62,955 nt of DNA, taken from the NCBI GenBank assembly GCA_002696645.1, contig NZSA01000094.1, forward strand, positions 26,068 through 89,022. Direction: 5' to 3'. How positions within the stretch are numbered: position 1 is the stretch's first letter; every line of letters begins with the position of its first letter. This document shows positions 12,069 to 21,294 of this stretch, piece after piece. The stretch is from Rhodospirillales bacterium (GTDB lineage: Bacteria; Pseudomonadota; Alphaproteobacteria; UBA8366; Aestuariispiraceae). The notes beneath the pieces are model-generated. The model was not told where the DNA came from. It saw nothing but the letters and a program-made list of their open reading frames with translations, and did not search any database. The translations under genes and the position numbers were made by a program.

Positions 12069-13109
12069 ATGGCGAAAAAGGCGACCGCGAAACGTGCGGC
12101 TGGCAAAGCGGCTTCTAAGTCTGCACCTGCCAAGACGGCAAAAACCAGCAAAAGCGACTTGATGGATTATTATAAGAACATGCTTCTGATCCGCCGTTTT
12201 GAGGAAAAGGCGGGGCAATTGTATGGCATGGGTCTGATCGGTGGGTTTTGTCACCTCTATATCGGGCAGGAAGCTGTCGTGACCGGCATGCAGGCCGCCA
12301 CAAAAGAGGGCGATGCGGTTATCACCTCGTACCGGGATCATGGTCACATGCTGGCCTGTGGCATGGATCCGAAGGGCGTCATGGCAGAATTGACGGGGCG
12401 TGAAGGGGGTTATTCCAAGGGCAAGGGCGGTTCCATGCACATGTTCTCCAAGGAAAAGCATTTCTATGGCGGGCATGGCATCGTCGGTGCACAGATTCCC
12501 CTTGGCACCGGTATCGCCTTTGCCATGAAATACAATGAAACAGACAATGTCTGCATGGCCTATACCGGTGATGGCGCGATGAATCAGGGCCAAGTCTATG
12601 AGGCTTTCAACATGGCCGCCCTTTGGAAGCTGCCGGTAATCTATGTCATTGAAAACAATAAATATGGCATGGGAACCTCTGTAGAGCGGATTTCCGCGTC
12701 GGGTGCCAATCTGCATGATCGTGGTAAGGCTTACGGCATTCCAGGCGATGAAGTGGATGGCATGGATGTGGTCGCCGTGCATGAGGCAGCCGAAAAGGCC
12801 GTGGCACACTGCCGTGCTGGAAAAGGACCGTATATCCTGGAAATGAAGACCTATCGCTATCGCGGGCATTCCATGTCGGACCCGGCGAAATATCGCTCAA
12901 AGGAAGAGGTCAACAAGGTGCGGTCCACCTCTGACCCGATTGACCGGGTGAAGGCAACATTGATCGATGATGGTCACGCCAGCGAGGAGGACCTGAAAGA
13001 AATCGACAAGCAGGTCAAGGCCGTCGTGTCGGATGCCGCAGATTTCGCTCAATCCAGCCCAGAGCCGGATGAGAAAGAATTGTGGACCGACGTGCTTTTG
13101 GAAGCCTGA
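12069..13109 (+). CDS. pdhA: Pyruvate dehydrogenase E1 component, alpha subunit
   Basis: E1-alpha binds thiamine diphosphate and, with E1-beta, decarboxylates pyruvate and reductively acetylates the lipoyl group of E2. The 346-residue protein starts with a Lys/Ala-rich tail and then the conserved MLLIRRFEEKAGQLYGMG. The ThDP/Mg motif runs from GDGAMNQGQVYEAFN to the downstream ENNKYGMGT. The loop RYRGHSMSDPAKYRSKEEV, equivalent to the phosphorylation loop of the mitochondrial enzyme, is present. A GAGGGG ribosome binding site precedes the ATG. It is the first gene of pdhA-pdhB-pdhC-lpd. Confidence 0.97.
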   Translation: MAKKATAKRAAGKAASKSAPAKTAKTSKSDLMDYYKNMLLIRRFEEKAGQLYGMGLIGGFCHLYIGQEAVVTGMQAATKEGDAVITSYRDHGHMLACGMDPKGVMAELTGREGGYSKGKGGSMHMFSKEKHFYGGHGIVGAQIPLGTGIAFAMKYNETDNVCMAYTGDGAMNQGQVYEAFNMAALWKLPVIYVIENNKYGMGTSVERISASGANLHDRGKAYGIPGDEVDGMDVVAVHEAAEKAVAHCRAGKGPYILEMKTYRYRGHSMSDPAKYRSKEEVNKVRSTSDPIDRVKATLIDDGHASEEDLKEIDKQVKAVVSDAADFAQSSPEPDEKELWTDVLLEA

Positions 13110-13143
13110 ACAGGCACCGCTGACAGATAAGGATATTAAATAA

Positions 13144-14526
13144 ATGGCTATTCAACTGCTGATGCCGGCGCTGTCGCCCACAATGACCGAGGGCACCCTG
13201 GCGAAATGGATTGTGAAAGAAGGCGATACCGTTGCTGCCGGTGATGTGATGGCAGAAATTGAAACCGACAAGGCGACGATGGAATTCGAGGCGACCGACG
13301 AGGGCGTGATCGGCAAAATCCTGGTTCCGGAAGGCACCGAAGGCGTTGCCGTCAACGAACCCATCGCGATCCTGTTGGAAGAGGGCGAAGACGCCAGCGC
13401 TGCAGAGGATGCGGCAAAGGAGGCTGAGTCTGCGCCGGCGGAAAAGAAGTCACAGTCCAGCAAGGAAGAGGCCCCGGCCGAGAAGGCACCTGCTGCACCC
13501 AAGGCGGCTGAAGCGCCTGAGCCCGAGCCGGAATGGGATGGTGCGATGAAATCCCAAACCGTGCGCGAGGCGTTGCGCGATGCCATGGCCGAAGAAATGC
13601 GCCGCGACGGCCGGGTGTTCCTGATGGGGGAAGAAGTCGCCCAGTATCAGGGGGCCTATAAGATTTCTCAGGGTCTGCTGGATGAGTTTGGCGACAAGCG
13701 TGTGATCGATACGCCGATTACCGAACACGGCTTTGCCGGTCTGGGCGTCGGGGCGGCCTTTACAGGGTTGCGGCCGATTGTCGAATTCATGACCTTTAAC
13801 TTTGCCATGCAGGCGATGGACCAGATCATCAATTCTGCGGCGAAGACCTTGTATATGTCGGGTGGTCAGATGGGGGCACCCATCGTGTTCCGGGGCCCGA
13901 ACGGGGCTGCGGCGCGGGTCGGTGCCCAGCATTCCCAATGCTATGCCAGCTGGTATGCCCATTGTCCGGGCTTAAAGGTCGTATCGCCCTACAGCGCGGC
14001 GGATGCGAAAGGGTTGCTGAAATCTGCGATCCGCGATCCGAACCCGGTGATCTTCCTGGAAAACGAGATCCTGTATGGCAAGACCTTTGATGTGCCGGAC
14101 ACCGATGATTGGACGGTTCCGTTGGGCAAGGCAAAGATTGTTCGGTCCGGAACGGATGTCACCATCGCGGCCTTCTCCATTATGGTTGGAAAAGCCCTGG
14201 AAGCAGCGGAGACCCTGGCAGAGGCAGGGATCAGTGCGGAGGTTATTGACCTACGCACCATTCGCCCGCTGGACACCGCGACAGTTATCGAGTCTGTGAA
14301 GAAGACGAACAGATTGGTTTCGGTTGAAGAAGGCTGGCCCTTTGCCGGGATCGGGTCGGAATTGGGCATGATGCTGATGGAACAGGCCTTTGACTATCTG
14401 GATGCCCCGGTGGCACGGGTTGCGGGTGCGGATGTCCCGATGCCCTATGCTGCCAATCTTGAGGCCCTGGCGCTGCCACAGGCTGATCACATCGTCCAGG
14501 CGGCCCGCGCCGTTTGTTACCGCTAA
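13144..14526 (+). CDS. pdhB: Pyruvate dehydrogenase E1 component, beta subunit with N-terminal lipoyl domain
   Basis: The 460-residue protein is longer than a bare E1-beta because residues 1-80 form a biotinyl/lipoyl domain, with the modified Lys in [13 protein letters not shown]. An Ala/Glu/Pro linker follows (about 83-130), and then the E1-beta core from [15 protein letters not shown] to the end, including [10 protein letters not shown] and [16 protein letters not shown]. This fusion is known from alphaproteobacterial PDH operons and gives the complex lipoyl groups on both E1 and E2. It lies 34 bp after pdhA and 21 bp before pdhC. Confidence 0.97.
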   Translation: MAIQLLMPALSPTMTEGTLAKWIVKEGDTVAAGDVMAEIETDKATMEFEATDEGVIGKILVPEGTEGVAVNEPIAILLEEGEDASAAEDAAKEAESAPAEKKSQSSKEEAPAEKAPAAPKAAEAPEPEPEWDGAMKSQTVREALRDAMAEEMRRDGRVFLMGEEVAQYQGAYKISQGLLDEFGDKRVIDTPITEHGFAGLGVGAAFTGLRPIVEFMTFNFAMQAMDQIINSAAKTLYMSGGQMGAPIVFRGPNGAAARVGAQHSQCYASWYAHCPGLKVVSPYSAADAKGLLKSAIRDPNPVIFLENEILYGKTFDVPDTDDWTVPLGKAKIVRSGTDVTIAAFSIMVGKALEAAETLAEAGISAEVIDLRTIRPLDTATVIESVKKTNRLVSVEEGWPFAGIGSELGMMLMEQAFDYLDAPVARVAGADVPMPYAANLEALALPQADHIVQAARAVCYR

Positions 14527-14547
14527 GGGCAGGAAGGGGATACGACA

Positions 14548-15918
14548 ATGGCAATCAAGATCCTAATGCCGGCGCTGTCGCCGACCATGACAGAGGGCAC
14601 ATTGGCGAAATGGCTTTTGAAAGAGGGCGATAGTGTTGCGTCCGGCGACGTGATGGCGGAAATCGAAACCGATAAGGCAACGATGGAGTTTGAAGCCGTC
14701 GATGAAGGCATTATCGCCAAGATTCTGATTGAAGGCGGTACTGAGGGTGTCGCGGTCAATGAACCCATCGCGATTCTGGCCGAAGAAGGCGAAGACGTTG
14801 AAACCGCGATTGCGTCTGTAGGCGATTCCAAGCCGGAGGCTGCGGCTGCGAAAGGGTCCGAACCGGCAAAGACGGAAAAGGCGGCTGAAAAGCCTGCATC
14901 GAAAGCCGAACCCGCACCCGAGAAGCCTGCCGAGAAGCCAGCCGAAAAGCCAGCCGCATCCTCTGGGGATCGCATATTTGCCTCCCCCCTGGCGCGGCGT
15001 ATGGCGGAAAATGAAGGGCTGGACCTGGCGAAACTGTCCGGGTCAGGCCCCCATGGTCGCATTGTGAAGCGTGATATTGAAGACGCCTTGTCGTCTGGTA
15101 CTGGGAAGGCGACCGCCGCATCCGACACGGCGCCGGCAGATGCGCCCAAAGCAGCAGCCCCGGCAGCGGCGAAAGCAGCGGCCCCGGCGGCGGCGGTGCC
15201 CTCAGCGGATGATCCGATCTTCAAGATGCTGCCGGAGGCAGAGGCTGTCCCGCATTCCAATATGCGCAAGACCATTGCCAAGCGCCTGACAGAATCGGCC
15301 CGTGATATTCCGCATTTCACCCTGCAGGTGGATGTCGAAATCGACAAGCTGTTGGCGATGCGCAAGCAGTTGAACGAGCGGGACGGGGCGGACTACAAGA
15401 TTTCCGTCAATGATTTCGTCATCAAGGCGACGGCGCTGGCCCTGACCCGTGTGCCGGATTGCAATGTCGCCTATACCGACAGCGCGATCCTGAAGTTCGA
15501 AAAGGTCGATATGGCAATGGCGGTTGCCATAGACGGTGGACTGATCACACCGATCATCAAGGATTGCGCCTCTAAAGGTCTGGCAACGATCTCCAAGGAA
15601 GCCAAATCATTGGCTGCCAAGGCCCGCGACGGGAAACTGTCCCCGGAAGAATATCAGGGCGGCACGTTTACGATTTCCAATCTGGGCATGTTCGGAGTGA
15701 AGACCTTTACCTCCATCATCAATCCACCTCAGGGCGGCATTCTGTCCGTCGGGGCAGGGGAGCAACGCCCTGTCGTGAAGGATGGTGCGCTGGGCATGGC
15801 CACTGTGATGTCGCTCAGCCTGGCGGTCGACCATCGCTGCATTGATGGGGCGACTGGTGCGGCCCTGGTGAAAGAACTTAAAGCGCTGATCGAAGACCCG
15901 ATCGCCCTGATGCTGTGA
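14548..15918 (+). CDS. pdhC: Pyruvate dehydrogenase E2 component (dihydrolipoamide acetyltransferase)
   Basis: E2 transfers the acetyl group from lipoamide to CoA and forms the complex core. The 456-residue protein has one lipoyl domain (residues 1-77, Lys in [14 protein letters not shown]) and an Ala/Pro/Lys-rich swinging linker. The peripheral subunit-binding domain follows at about 145-180 (FASPLARRMAENEG, GSGPHGRIVKRDIED). A second Ala-rich linker leads into the catalytic domain from about 230, with the active-site motif DHRCIDGA near the C-terminus. The first 80 residues are almost identical in pattern to those of PdhB, consistent with domain duplication. A GGAAGGGG ribosome binding site is present. 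Confidence 0.97.
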   Translation: MAIKILMPALSPTMTEGTLAKWLLKEGDSVASGDVMAEIETDKATMEFEAVDEGIIAKILIEGGTEGVAVNEPIAILAEEGEDVETAIASVGDSKPEAAAAKGSEPAKTEKAAEKPASKAEPAPEKPAEKPAEKPAASSGDRIFASPLARRMAENEGLDLAKLSGSGPHGRIVKRDIEDALSSGTGKATAASDTAPADAPKAAAPAAAKAAAPAAAVPSADDPIFKMLPEAEAVPHSNMRKTIAKRLTESARDIPHFTLQVDVEIDKLLAMRKQLNERDGADYKISVNDFVIKATALALTRVPDCNVAYTDSAILKFEKVDMAMAVAIDGGLITPIIKDCASKGLATISKEAKSLAAKARDGKLSPEEYQGGTFTISNLGMFGVKTFTSIINPPQGGILSVGAGEQRPVVKDGALGMATVMSLSLAVDHRCIDGATGAALVKELKALIEDPIALML

Positions 15919-15931
15919 ACGGAGGCCCCTA

Positions 15932-17344
15932 ATGGCGGATACCAATTTTGATGTTGTGATTGTTGGGGGTGGTCCGGGTGGCTATGTCGCGGCGATCCGT
16001 GCGGCACAGCTGGGCATGAAGGTCGCCGTGGTGGAAGCCAACCATCTGGGCGGTATCTGTCTGAATTGGGGCTGTATCCCGACCAAGGCACTGCTGCGCT
16101 CTGCGGAAATCTATCATTACATGAAGAAGGCCAAGGATTATGGCTTAAGCTGTGACAATCCAGGCTTTGACCTGGATGCCGTGGTCAAGCGCAGCCGAGG
16201 TGTTTCCAAACAGTTGAATCAGGGTGTCGGCCATCTGTTGAAAAAGAACAAGGTTACCGTGATCGATGGCTGGGGCAAACTGGCCGGCGGATCCAAGGGG
16301 GCCCGCAAAGTGGCGGTCACGAAGGATGGCAAGGCCGTGACGGAACTGACTGGAAAGCATGTCATCCTGGCAACCGGTGCCCGTGCCCGGGAACTGCCGG
16401 GGCTGGAGGCAGATCATAAGCTGGTCTGGACCTATAAGGATGCGCTTGTGCCCGATACCATGCCCAAGAAGCTGCTGGTCATTGGATCTGGCGCAATCGG
16501 GATCGAATTTGCCAGCTTCTTTAATACGCTGGGCGCGGAAACCACGGTTGTCGAAGTGATGGACCGGGTGCTTCCGGTAGAGGATGCCGAAATTTCCGCC
16601 TTTGCCAAGAAAGCCTTTGAAAAGCAGGGGATGAAAATCCTGGCTGGCGCATCGGTCAAAGAGTTGAAGCGCGGTAAGGATTCGGTGACCTGTGTCGTCG
16701 AACAGAAGGGCAAGACCCAGGAAATCACTGTCGATCGTGTGATTTCAGCGGTTGGTATCGTTGGCAATGTCGAAGATATCGGTCTGGAAGGCACCAAGAT
16801 CAAAGTCGACAAAACCCATATTCAAACCAATGAATGGTCTGAAACCGATGAACCTGGTGTGTATGCCATCGGGGATCTGACAGGCCCGCCCTGGCTGGCC
16901 CATAAGGCGGAGCATGAAGGCGTGATCTGCATTGAGAAAATTGCCGGTCTGAAGGGCGTCCATCCCCTGGCAGTGGAGCGAATTCCTGGCTGCACCTATT
17001 GCCATCCACAAGTGGCCTCTATCGGTCTTACCGAAGAAAAGGCAAAGGCGGCAGGCCATGATGTCAAGGTCGGCCGGTTCAGCTTTATCGGCAATGGGAA
17101 GGCGATTGCACTGGGGGAACCTGAAGGCCTGGTCAAGACTGTGTTCGATGCAAAGACTGGGGAGCTATTGGGTGCCCATATGATCGGCGCGGAAGTGACC
17201 GAATTAATCCAGGGCTATTCGGTCGCAAAAACCCTGGAGACGACAGAGGAGGACTTGATGCATACGGTCTTCCCGCATCCCACATTGAGTGAAATGATGC
17301 ATGAATCCGTTTTGGACGCATATGGGAAGGTCATTCATATGTAG
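15932..17344 (+). CDS. lpdA: Dihydrolipoyl dehydrogenase (E3)
   Basis: E3 reoxidises dihydrolipoamide with FAD and passes electrons to NAD. The 470-residue protein has the FAD motif IVGGGPGGYVAAIRAAQLG, the redox disulfide in GGICLNWGCIPTKALL, the NAD motif VIGSGAIGIEFASFF, the second FAD contact YAIGDLTG, and the C-terminal catalytic His-Glu in HPHPTLSE. A GGAGG ribosome binding site lies 8 nt before the ATG. It closes the pdh operon, and the AT-rich gap after it probably ends the transcript. Confidence 0.97.
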   Translation: MADTNFDVVIVGGGPGGYVAAIRAAQLGMKVAVVEANHLGGICLNWGCIPTKALLRSAEIYHYMKKAKDYGLSCDNPGFDLDAVVKRSRGVSKQLNQGVGHLLKKNKVTVIDGWGKLAGGSKGARKVAVTKDGKAVTELTGKHVILATGARARELPGLEADHKLVWTYKDALVPDTMPKKLLVIGSGAIGIEFASFFNTLGAETTVVEVMDRVLPVEDAEISAFAKKAFEKQGMKILAGASVKELKRGKDSVTCVVEQKGKTQEITVDRVISAVGIVGNVEDIGLEGTKIKVDKTHIQTNEWSETDEPGVYAIGDLTGPPWLAHKAEHEGVICIEKIAGLKGVHPLAVERIPGCTYCHPQVASIGLTEEKAKAAGHDVKVGRFSFIGNGKAIALGEPEGLVKTVFDAKTGELLGAHMIGAEVTELIQGYSVAKTLETTEEDLMHTVFPHPTLSEMMHESVLDAYGKVIHM

Positions 17345-17506
17345 TTTTATCTATCTGTTTTTTATGTGGAAAATCCGATCAGGGCATTCCCCATAAATTC
17401 ACAGAGTAATTAATTAAAAATTAAATAAAATTTTAGATGTTTTGTCTTCTCTGTTGCGCGGTTCTGTGGCACGTGTACACTCAGGTCAATAGGGGTAGAC
17501 AAAGCA

Positions 17507-17758
17507 ATGGATATTGTTGAGAGAGGGGCCGGAACGATGAAAGCCACCGAGCATCCGCATATCGCGGAAGTTCGTCGAGAACTGGTGTATGAAAACAATC
17601 GTTGGCGTCATCTGATGATCGTTGTGACGGACCTTTCGCTTGACCCCAGTGATCCCGGACATGATGCAAAAACATTGAATGAAATCATCCAATTGGTCGC
17701 CAATTCCGCAATTGAAAATAACAGCGGCTATCATGGTATTGTGGTTCGCAATCCTTAA
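17507..17758 (+). CDS. Hypothetical 83-residue protein
   Basis: An orphan small frame between lpdA and lipA. An AGGGG motif sits about 10 nt before the ATG at 17507; an in-frame ATG at 17537 is an alternative start. The protein is soluble, with an amphipathic N-terminal part, a hydrophobic strand near RHLMIVVTDLSL and a second near GYHGIVVRN, and no membrane segment or recognised motif. The flanks are clearly AT-richer than the frame itself, which supports coding. No function can be offered. Confidence 0.5.
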   Translation: MDIVERGAGTMKATEHPHIAEVRRELVYENNRWRHLMIVVTDLSLDPSDPGHDAKTLNEIIQLVANSAIENNSGYHGIVVRNP

Positions 17759-17912
17759 TGCGCCACCAATGATGGGCTGTTGCGCTTAAATCTAATTTTA
17801 TTCTCTAAATATCATCTGTTTTTCCTACTTTATTGCGGCACAGGCTTGACCCAACCGGTGTGACTCCTCAGTTTGTGAGGCATCATGATCCGCTGAGAAA
17901 GGCGTGTTTCGC

Positions 17913-18887
17913 ATGAGTGAGCCAATAGAAAAATCAGCCGCAGCCCTGCGCCACCCAGAAAAGCGCAATCGGCCGGATAATCCCATTCAACGCAAGCCCG
18001 ATTGGATTCGGGTAAAAGCGCCGGTCAGCAAGGAATATCAGGCGACCCGCAAGATCGTTGAGGACCACAAGCTGGTCACGGTCTGTCAAGAAGCCTCATG
18101 CCCGAATATTGGAGAATGCTGGGCCAAGAAACATGCGACCTTCATGATCATGGGGGAAATTTGCACCCGTGCCTGCGCGTTTTGCAATGTCAGCACGGGA
18201 CGCCCAAACAGCCTGGATGTGTTTGAACCATACCGGGTGGCCGATGCAGTCGAAAAACTGGGCCTGGAACATGTCGTCATCACGTCGGTAGACCGCGATG
18301 ATCTGGCGGATGGCGGCGCGGAACATTTCGCACAAACCATTCTTGCCATTCGGGAGAGAACCCCCGGCACGACAATTGAAATCCTGACGCCGGACTTCAA
18401 GGGCAAGAAGGGGGCCCTGGACGTTGTCGTAGCGGCGCGCCCCGATGTCTTTAATCACAATCTTGAAACTGTGCCGCGGCTGTATCCGACAATCCGTCCC
18501 GGCGCGCGGTATTTCACCTCCTTGCAGCTGCTCTCGGAAGTGAAGGAGATGGATCCATCGATATTCACAAAATCCGGCCTGATGGTTGGATTAGGCGAAA
18601 CGAAAATTGAGGTCCAGCAAGTGATGGATGACTATCGGGCAGCGGATGTCGATTTCCTGACGATTGGTCAATATCTGCAGCCGACTTTGAAACATGCCGC
18701 CCTGGACCGGTTTGTGACGCCAGATGAATTTGCGGCCTATGCCACGATGGCGCGTGCAAAGGGGTTCCTGATGGTTTCGTCCTCGCCATTGACGCGATCC
18801 AGCTATCATGCGGGTGATGATTTCCAGCGTCTGCGGGCGGCACGGGAGGCAAAGCTGGCGGCGGGGGCTCCTCATGCCGCTGAATAG
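17913..18887 (+). CDS. lipA: Lipoyl synthase
   Basis: LipA is a radical-SAM enzyme that inserts two sulfurs into protein-bound octanoyl groups to make lipoate, which the E1-beta and E2 domains encoded just upstream need. The 324-residue protein has the auxiliary cluster [13 protein letters not shown], the radical-[13 protein letters not shown] motif, the [15 protein letters not shown] region and the C-terminal [10 protein letters not shown] with the conserved Ser. The ATG at 17913 is preferred to a GTG at 17904 because AGAAAGG lies 10 nt upstream of the ATG but almost touches the GTG. Confidence 0.97.
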   Translation: MSEPIEKSAAALRHPEKRNRPDNPIQRKPDWIRVKAPVSKEYQATRKIVEDHKLVTVCQEASCPNIGECWAKKHATFMIMGEICTRACAFCNVSTGRPNSLDVFEPYRVADAVEKLGLEHVVITSVDRDDLADGGAEHFAQTILAIRERTPGTTIEILTPDFKGKKGALDVVVAARPDVFNHNLETVPRLYPTIRPGARYFTSLQLLSEVKEMDPSIFTKSGLMVGLGETKIEVQQVMDDYRAADVDFLTIGQYLQPTLKHAALDRFVTPDEFAAYATMARAKGFLMVSSSPLTRSSYHAGDDFQRLRAAREAKLAAGAPHAAE

Positions 18888-18949
18888 CGCGTGTCACGTG
18901 CTTCAGCCAAATTCAATGACAATCCAATATTCAGAGCGCCCTTAACTCT

Positions 18950-19396
18950 ATGCCAAGACATGCTGAGAAACGCAGCCTGCCATATCGCGCTGAGGATATG
19001 TATTCCCTGGTCGCGGATGTCGGACGTTATCCTGAATTCCTGCCCTGGTGTCGCGCTGCCCGCATACGCAGTCAATCAGATACCCTGTTGATTGCGGATC
19101 TTGTGATTGGGTTTAAAGGGGTGACCGAACGGTTTACCAGCCGGGTCACGCTGGATCGTGATGCCATGTTGATTAAGACCGCCTATGAAGACGGTCCTTT
19201 CAAGTATCTGGATAACAGCTGGAAATTTATAGAGAAACCCGATTCGGATGGCTGCATTGTCGAGTTTCATGTGGATTTTGAGTTTCGGTCTAAACTGTTG
19301 CAGGCAATGATAGGGCTGGTTTTCACCGAAGCTGTTCGGCGCATGGTCTCAGCCTTCGAATCCCGCGCTAAAGATTTGTATGGCCCACAATCGTAG
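18950..19396 (+). CDS. Coq10/RatA-type START-domain (polyketide cyclase-like) protein
   Basis: The 148-residue protein belongs to the Coq10/RatA family. It shows YSLVADVGRYPEFLPWCRAA near the N-terminus, IGFKGVTERFTSRV in the middle, and VDFEFRSKLLQ with the C-terminal helix. In mitochondria and alphaproteobacteria this family binds ubiquinone and supports respiration. The Escherichia coli homologue was described as the RatA toxin. Location straight after lipA is the usual alphaproteobacterial position, so a quinone-binding role is more likely than a toxin. Confidence 0.88.
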   Translation: MPRHAEKRSLPYRAEDMYSLVADVGRYPEFLPWCRAARIRSQSDTLLIADLVIGFKGVTERFTSRVTLDRDAMLIKTAYEDGPFKYLDNSWKFIEKPDSDGCIVEFHVDFEFRSKLLQAMIGLVFTEAVRRMVSAFESRAKDLYGPQS

Positions 19397-19423
19397 TTTC
19401 TACAGGGGGCGTCACGCCATCGC

Positions 19424-19470
19424 CATGAACAAGAAACTGCTATTGTAGTAAGTCACGATTTCTGTTCATG
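19424..19470. repeat. Hairpin-forming inverted repeat downstream of coq10
   Basis: CATGAACAAGAAA (19424-19436) pairs with TTTCTGTTCATG (19459-19470), allowing one bulged base, around a loop of about 22 nt. No uridine run follows, so it is not a classic intrinsic terminator. It could be an operator for a dimeric regulator or an RNA end structure. Confidence 0.5.
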
Positions 19471-19567
19471 ATGGCCCGGATAGACCAACAGCGAAACTTG
19501 CGCCCAGAATTCTAGTGCCATGCGATATCTTGTGGCCTTTCGCCGAGTCATGTATCTCATACACATT

Positions 19568-19590
19568 AAACTAGGGATTATCCCTAGTTT
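19568..19590. promoter_or_regulatory. Perfect 23-bp palindrome, probable XRE operator
   Basis: The arms AAACTAGGGAT (19568-19578) and ATCCCTAGTTT (19580-19590) are perfect reverse complements around a single T. The site ends 24 bp before the favoured start of the XRE regulator gene, the usual place for an autoregulatory operator. That the downstream protein binds it is inferred from position and symmetry. Confidence 0.65.
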
Positions 19591-19614
19591 CGACGCAGTG
19601 TGGGAGGGATGCCG

Positions 19615-20355
19615 GTGATCACAACGGCGCAGATCCGGGCCGGTCGGTCACTGTTAAACATCAAACAGAGCGAACTTGCCAAGGCGGCAGGGGTCTCTCT
19701 GGCGACCCTGAACAATATCGAGCGTGGTATCGGGGACCCAAGGGCCAGCACATTGGAAGCCCTGGAGCGCGCCCTGTTTCAGGCTGGCGTTGAGACCGAA
19801 ACCGATGGCAGCACGGAAACGGTGCGCCTGCATCGCCTGGCCCGGCCCAGCGCTTACGAGACCTATCACGCCAGTCAGCGGATTTTGGAAAGCCTGTCGC
19901 GCGACAGCCTGCTGAAGGTCCAGCATATATTGTTTTATACGCGCCGTGATCATGCACTGCGGGATGCGGAGGACGCAGTCAAATTGTGTCTGCTGTTGGA
20001 AGGACGCGTGCGCACGGTGCTGTTTGATCAGGTCAGCTTTACCTTTTCAAACGGGGGACGGGCGGCGGAAACGTCCGGCATCCTTCTGGCAGCCTTCGCG
20101 TTGCATGGCGATAAGCTGTCGATGTTGGATCGACCTATCGAAGACACGACCCTGGCACCCTTAGCGGATGCGGTTGAGCGATTGAAACAGACGCCCTGGC
20201 AGCCATTGCAACATCCCAAGGCGCTGATCGATACATTTGATGATTGGGATGAGAAGCTGGAGCGTTATGGCAGTCGCACCGGCCATCCTCTGGGCGATCT
20301 GGTGCGGCTTGTCGGGCCGGGGCAGGTTGTGCCCGCCCTTAACAAGCCTGCCTGA
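19615..20355 (+). CDS. XRE-family helix-turn-helix transcriptional regulator
   Basis: An N-terminal Cro/CI-type helix-turn-helix spans roughly residues 4-58, with the motif RAGRSLLNIKQSELAKAAGV and the recognition-helix region SLATLNNIERG. About 185 residues of unrecognised C-terminal domain follow, predicted soluble. The GTG at 19615 is preferred because GGGAGGG (19602-19608) lies 6 nt before it; an ATG at 19609 directly abuts that motif, and a GTG at 19600 lies in front of it. The resulting protein has 246 residues. A perfect palindrome just upstream suggests autoregulation. The 3' end overlaps the opposing cinA gene by 17 bp. Target genes are unknown. Confidence 0.85.
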   Translation: MITTAQIRAGRSLLNIKQSELAKAAGVSLATLNNIERGIGDPRASTLEALERALFQAGVETETDGSTETVRLHRLARPSAYETYHASQRILESLSRDSLLKVQHILFYTRRDHALRDAEDAVKLCLLLEGRVRTVLFDQVSFTFSNGGRAAETSGILLAAFALHGDKLSMLDRPIEDTTLAPLADAVERLKQTPWQPLQHPKALIDTFDDWDEKLERYGSRTGHPLGDLVRLVGPGQVVPALNKPA

Positions 20356-20830
20356 CTGCTAATGCAAGGGCGGCAAGCACCGTGGCGCGCCGAACCGCAG
20401 CGCGATCACCTGGGAAGTGATGTTCCTCAACGATCGTCTGTTTATCCCGCATGGCACACCCGATAAAGACAAGGCCCGCCGGTTTGCGTTCTGAGGCACC
20501 GGGGCCAGCAACACCTGTGACCGCAATGGCAATCTGTGCCTGACAGCGGGAGAGGGCCCCTTCCGCCATCTGTTGCGCAACAGGCTTGGAAACAGCGCCG
20601 GGCCCACCCGGACCCAACAGGGCCGCATCCACGCCCAGCATTTCTGTCTTTGCACTATTGGTATAGGTGATGAAACCACGATCCACGACGTCAGACGATC
20701 CCGGAACAGCGGTCAAGACCGCGCCAATCATCCCACCCGTACAGGATTCTGCTGTGGCAATCATATAGGATGAGGCCCGAAGTCGATCTAAAGTTTCTTC
20801 CGCGATATCATATAGTTCCGAATCCATCAT
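20339..20830 (-). CDS. pncC: CinA C-terminal domain protein (nicotinamide-nucleotide amidase)
   Basis: This 163-residue protein is the stand-alone CinA C-terminal domain, which deamidates NMN to nicotinate mononucleotide in pyridine-nucleotide salvage. Visible motifs are TAESCTGGMIGAVLT, the GFITYTNSAKTEMLGV segment and IAVTGVAGPGAS. The start at 20830 gives the ATGA overlap with the pgpA stop, indicating coupled translation; an upstream in-frame start would lie inside pgpA. It is the last gene of ispDF-pgpA-pncC, and its end overlaps the XRE gene tail to tail by 17 bp. Confidence 0.92.
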   Translation of the reverse strand: MMDSELYDIAEETLDRLRASSYMIATAESCTGGMIGAVLTAVPGSSDVVDRGFITYTNSAKTEMLGVDAALLGPGGPGAVSKPVAQQMAEGALSRCQAQIAIAVTGVAGPGASERKPAGLVFIGCAMRDKQTIVEEHHFPGDRAAVRRATVLAALALAVRQAC

Positions 20831-21294
20831 AAAGTATCGATCCAAGTTATGAGGAACCCCAGGCCAAACAAGCACGCCACGGCGTAAAAGCTGGCGATAA
20901 CATCGTCTATCATGACCCCAAATCCGCCGGAAACCTGACGATCTGCCCAGCTGATCGGCCAGGGTTTCAGAATATCAAAGAACCGGAACAACAGAAACCC
21001 GGCCAGGACATGCTGCCAGGTGAAGGGAACGAAGGCCAGCGTGATCCAGACGGCGACTACTTCATCCACTACAATTTCAGAGGCATCGTGGGATCCTTTC
21101 ACCTTGTCATATTCATTTGCGGCCCAAACCCCAATGGGAAACAGGATCACAGCGGCAGGCAGCAGAAACCAGCTTTCGCCAAAATGAACGATGGCCCAGG
21201 CAAAGGGAATGGCAGCCAGGCTGCCCCATGTTCCGGGGGCGGGCTTTAACAAGCCGCTGCCAAACCAGGTAGCGATCAGGAGTGCAGGGCTCAT
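20827..21294 (-). CDS. pgpA: Phosphatidylglycerophosphatase A
   Basis: PgpA dephosphorylates phosphatidylglycerophosphate to phosphatidylglycerol in the inner membrane. The 155-residue protein has the conserved N-terminal [20 protein letters not shown], the metal-binding motif [10 protein letters not shown], the [18 protein letters not shown] segment and a final GVMIDDVIA. Three to four membrane segments are predicted. It overlaps both neighbours by 4 bp (ATGA), so the three genes form one tightly coupled operon. Confidence 0.94.
   Translation of the reverse strand: MSPALLIATWFGSGLLKPAPGTWGSLAAIPFAWAIVHFGESWFLLPAAVILFPIGVWAANEYDKVKGSHDASEIVVDEVVAVWITLAFVPFTWQHVLAGFLLFRFFDILKPWPISWADRQVSGGFGVMIDDVIASFYAVACLFGLGFLITWIDTL

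Noticed and set aside
11930..12118. Open frame of 62 codons upstream of pdhA
   Set aside because: It overlaps the start of pdhA in another frame and lacks a ribosome binding site.
12069..15918. Lipoyl domain on E1-beta as a novel fusion
   Set aside because: It is a known feature of alphaproteobacterial pyruvate dehydrogenase operons.
18950..19396. RatA toxin of a RatAB toxin-antitoxin pair
   Set aside because: No RatB gene follows, and the position after lipA is the standard place of the ubiquinone-binding Coq10 homologue.
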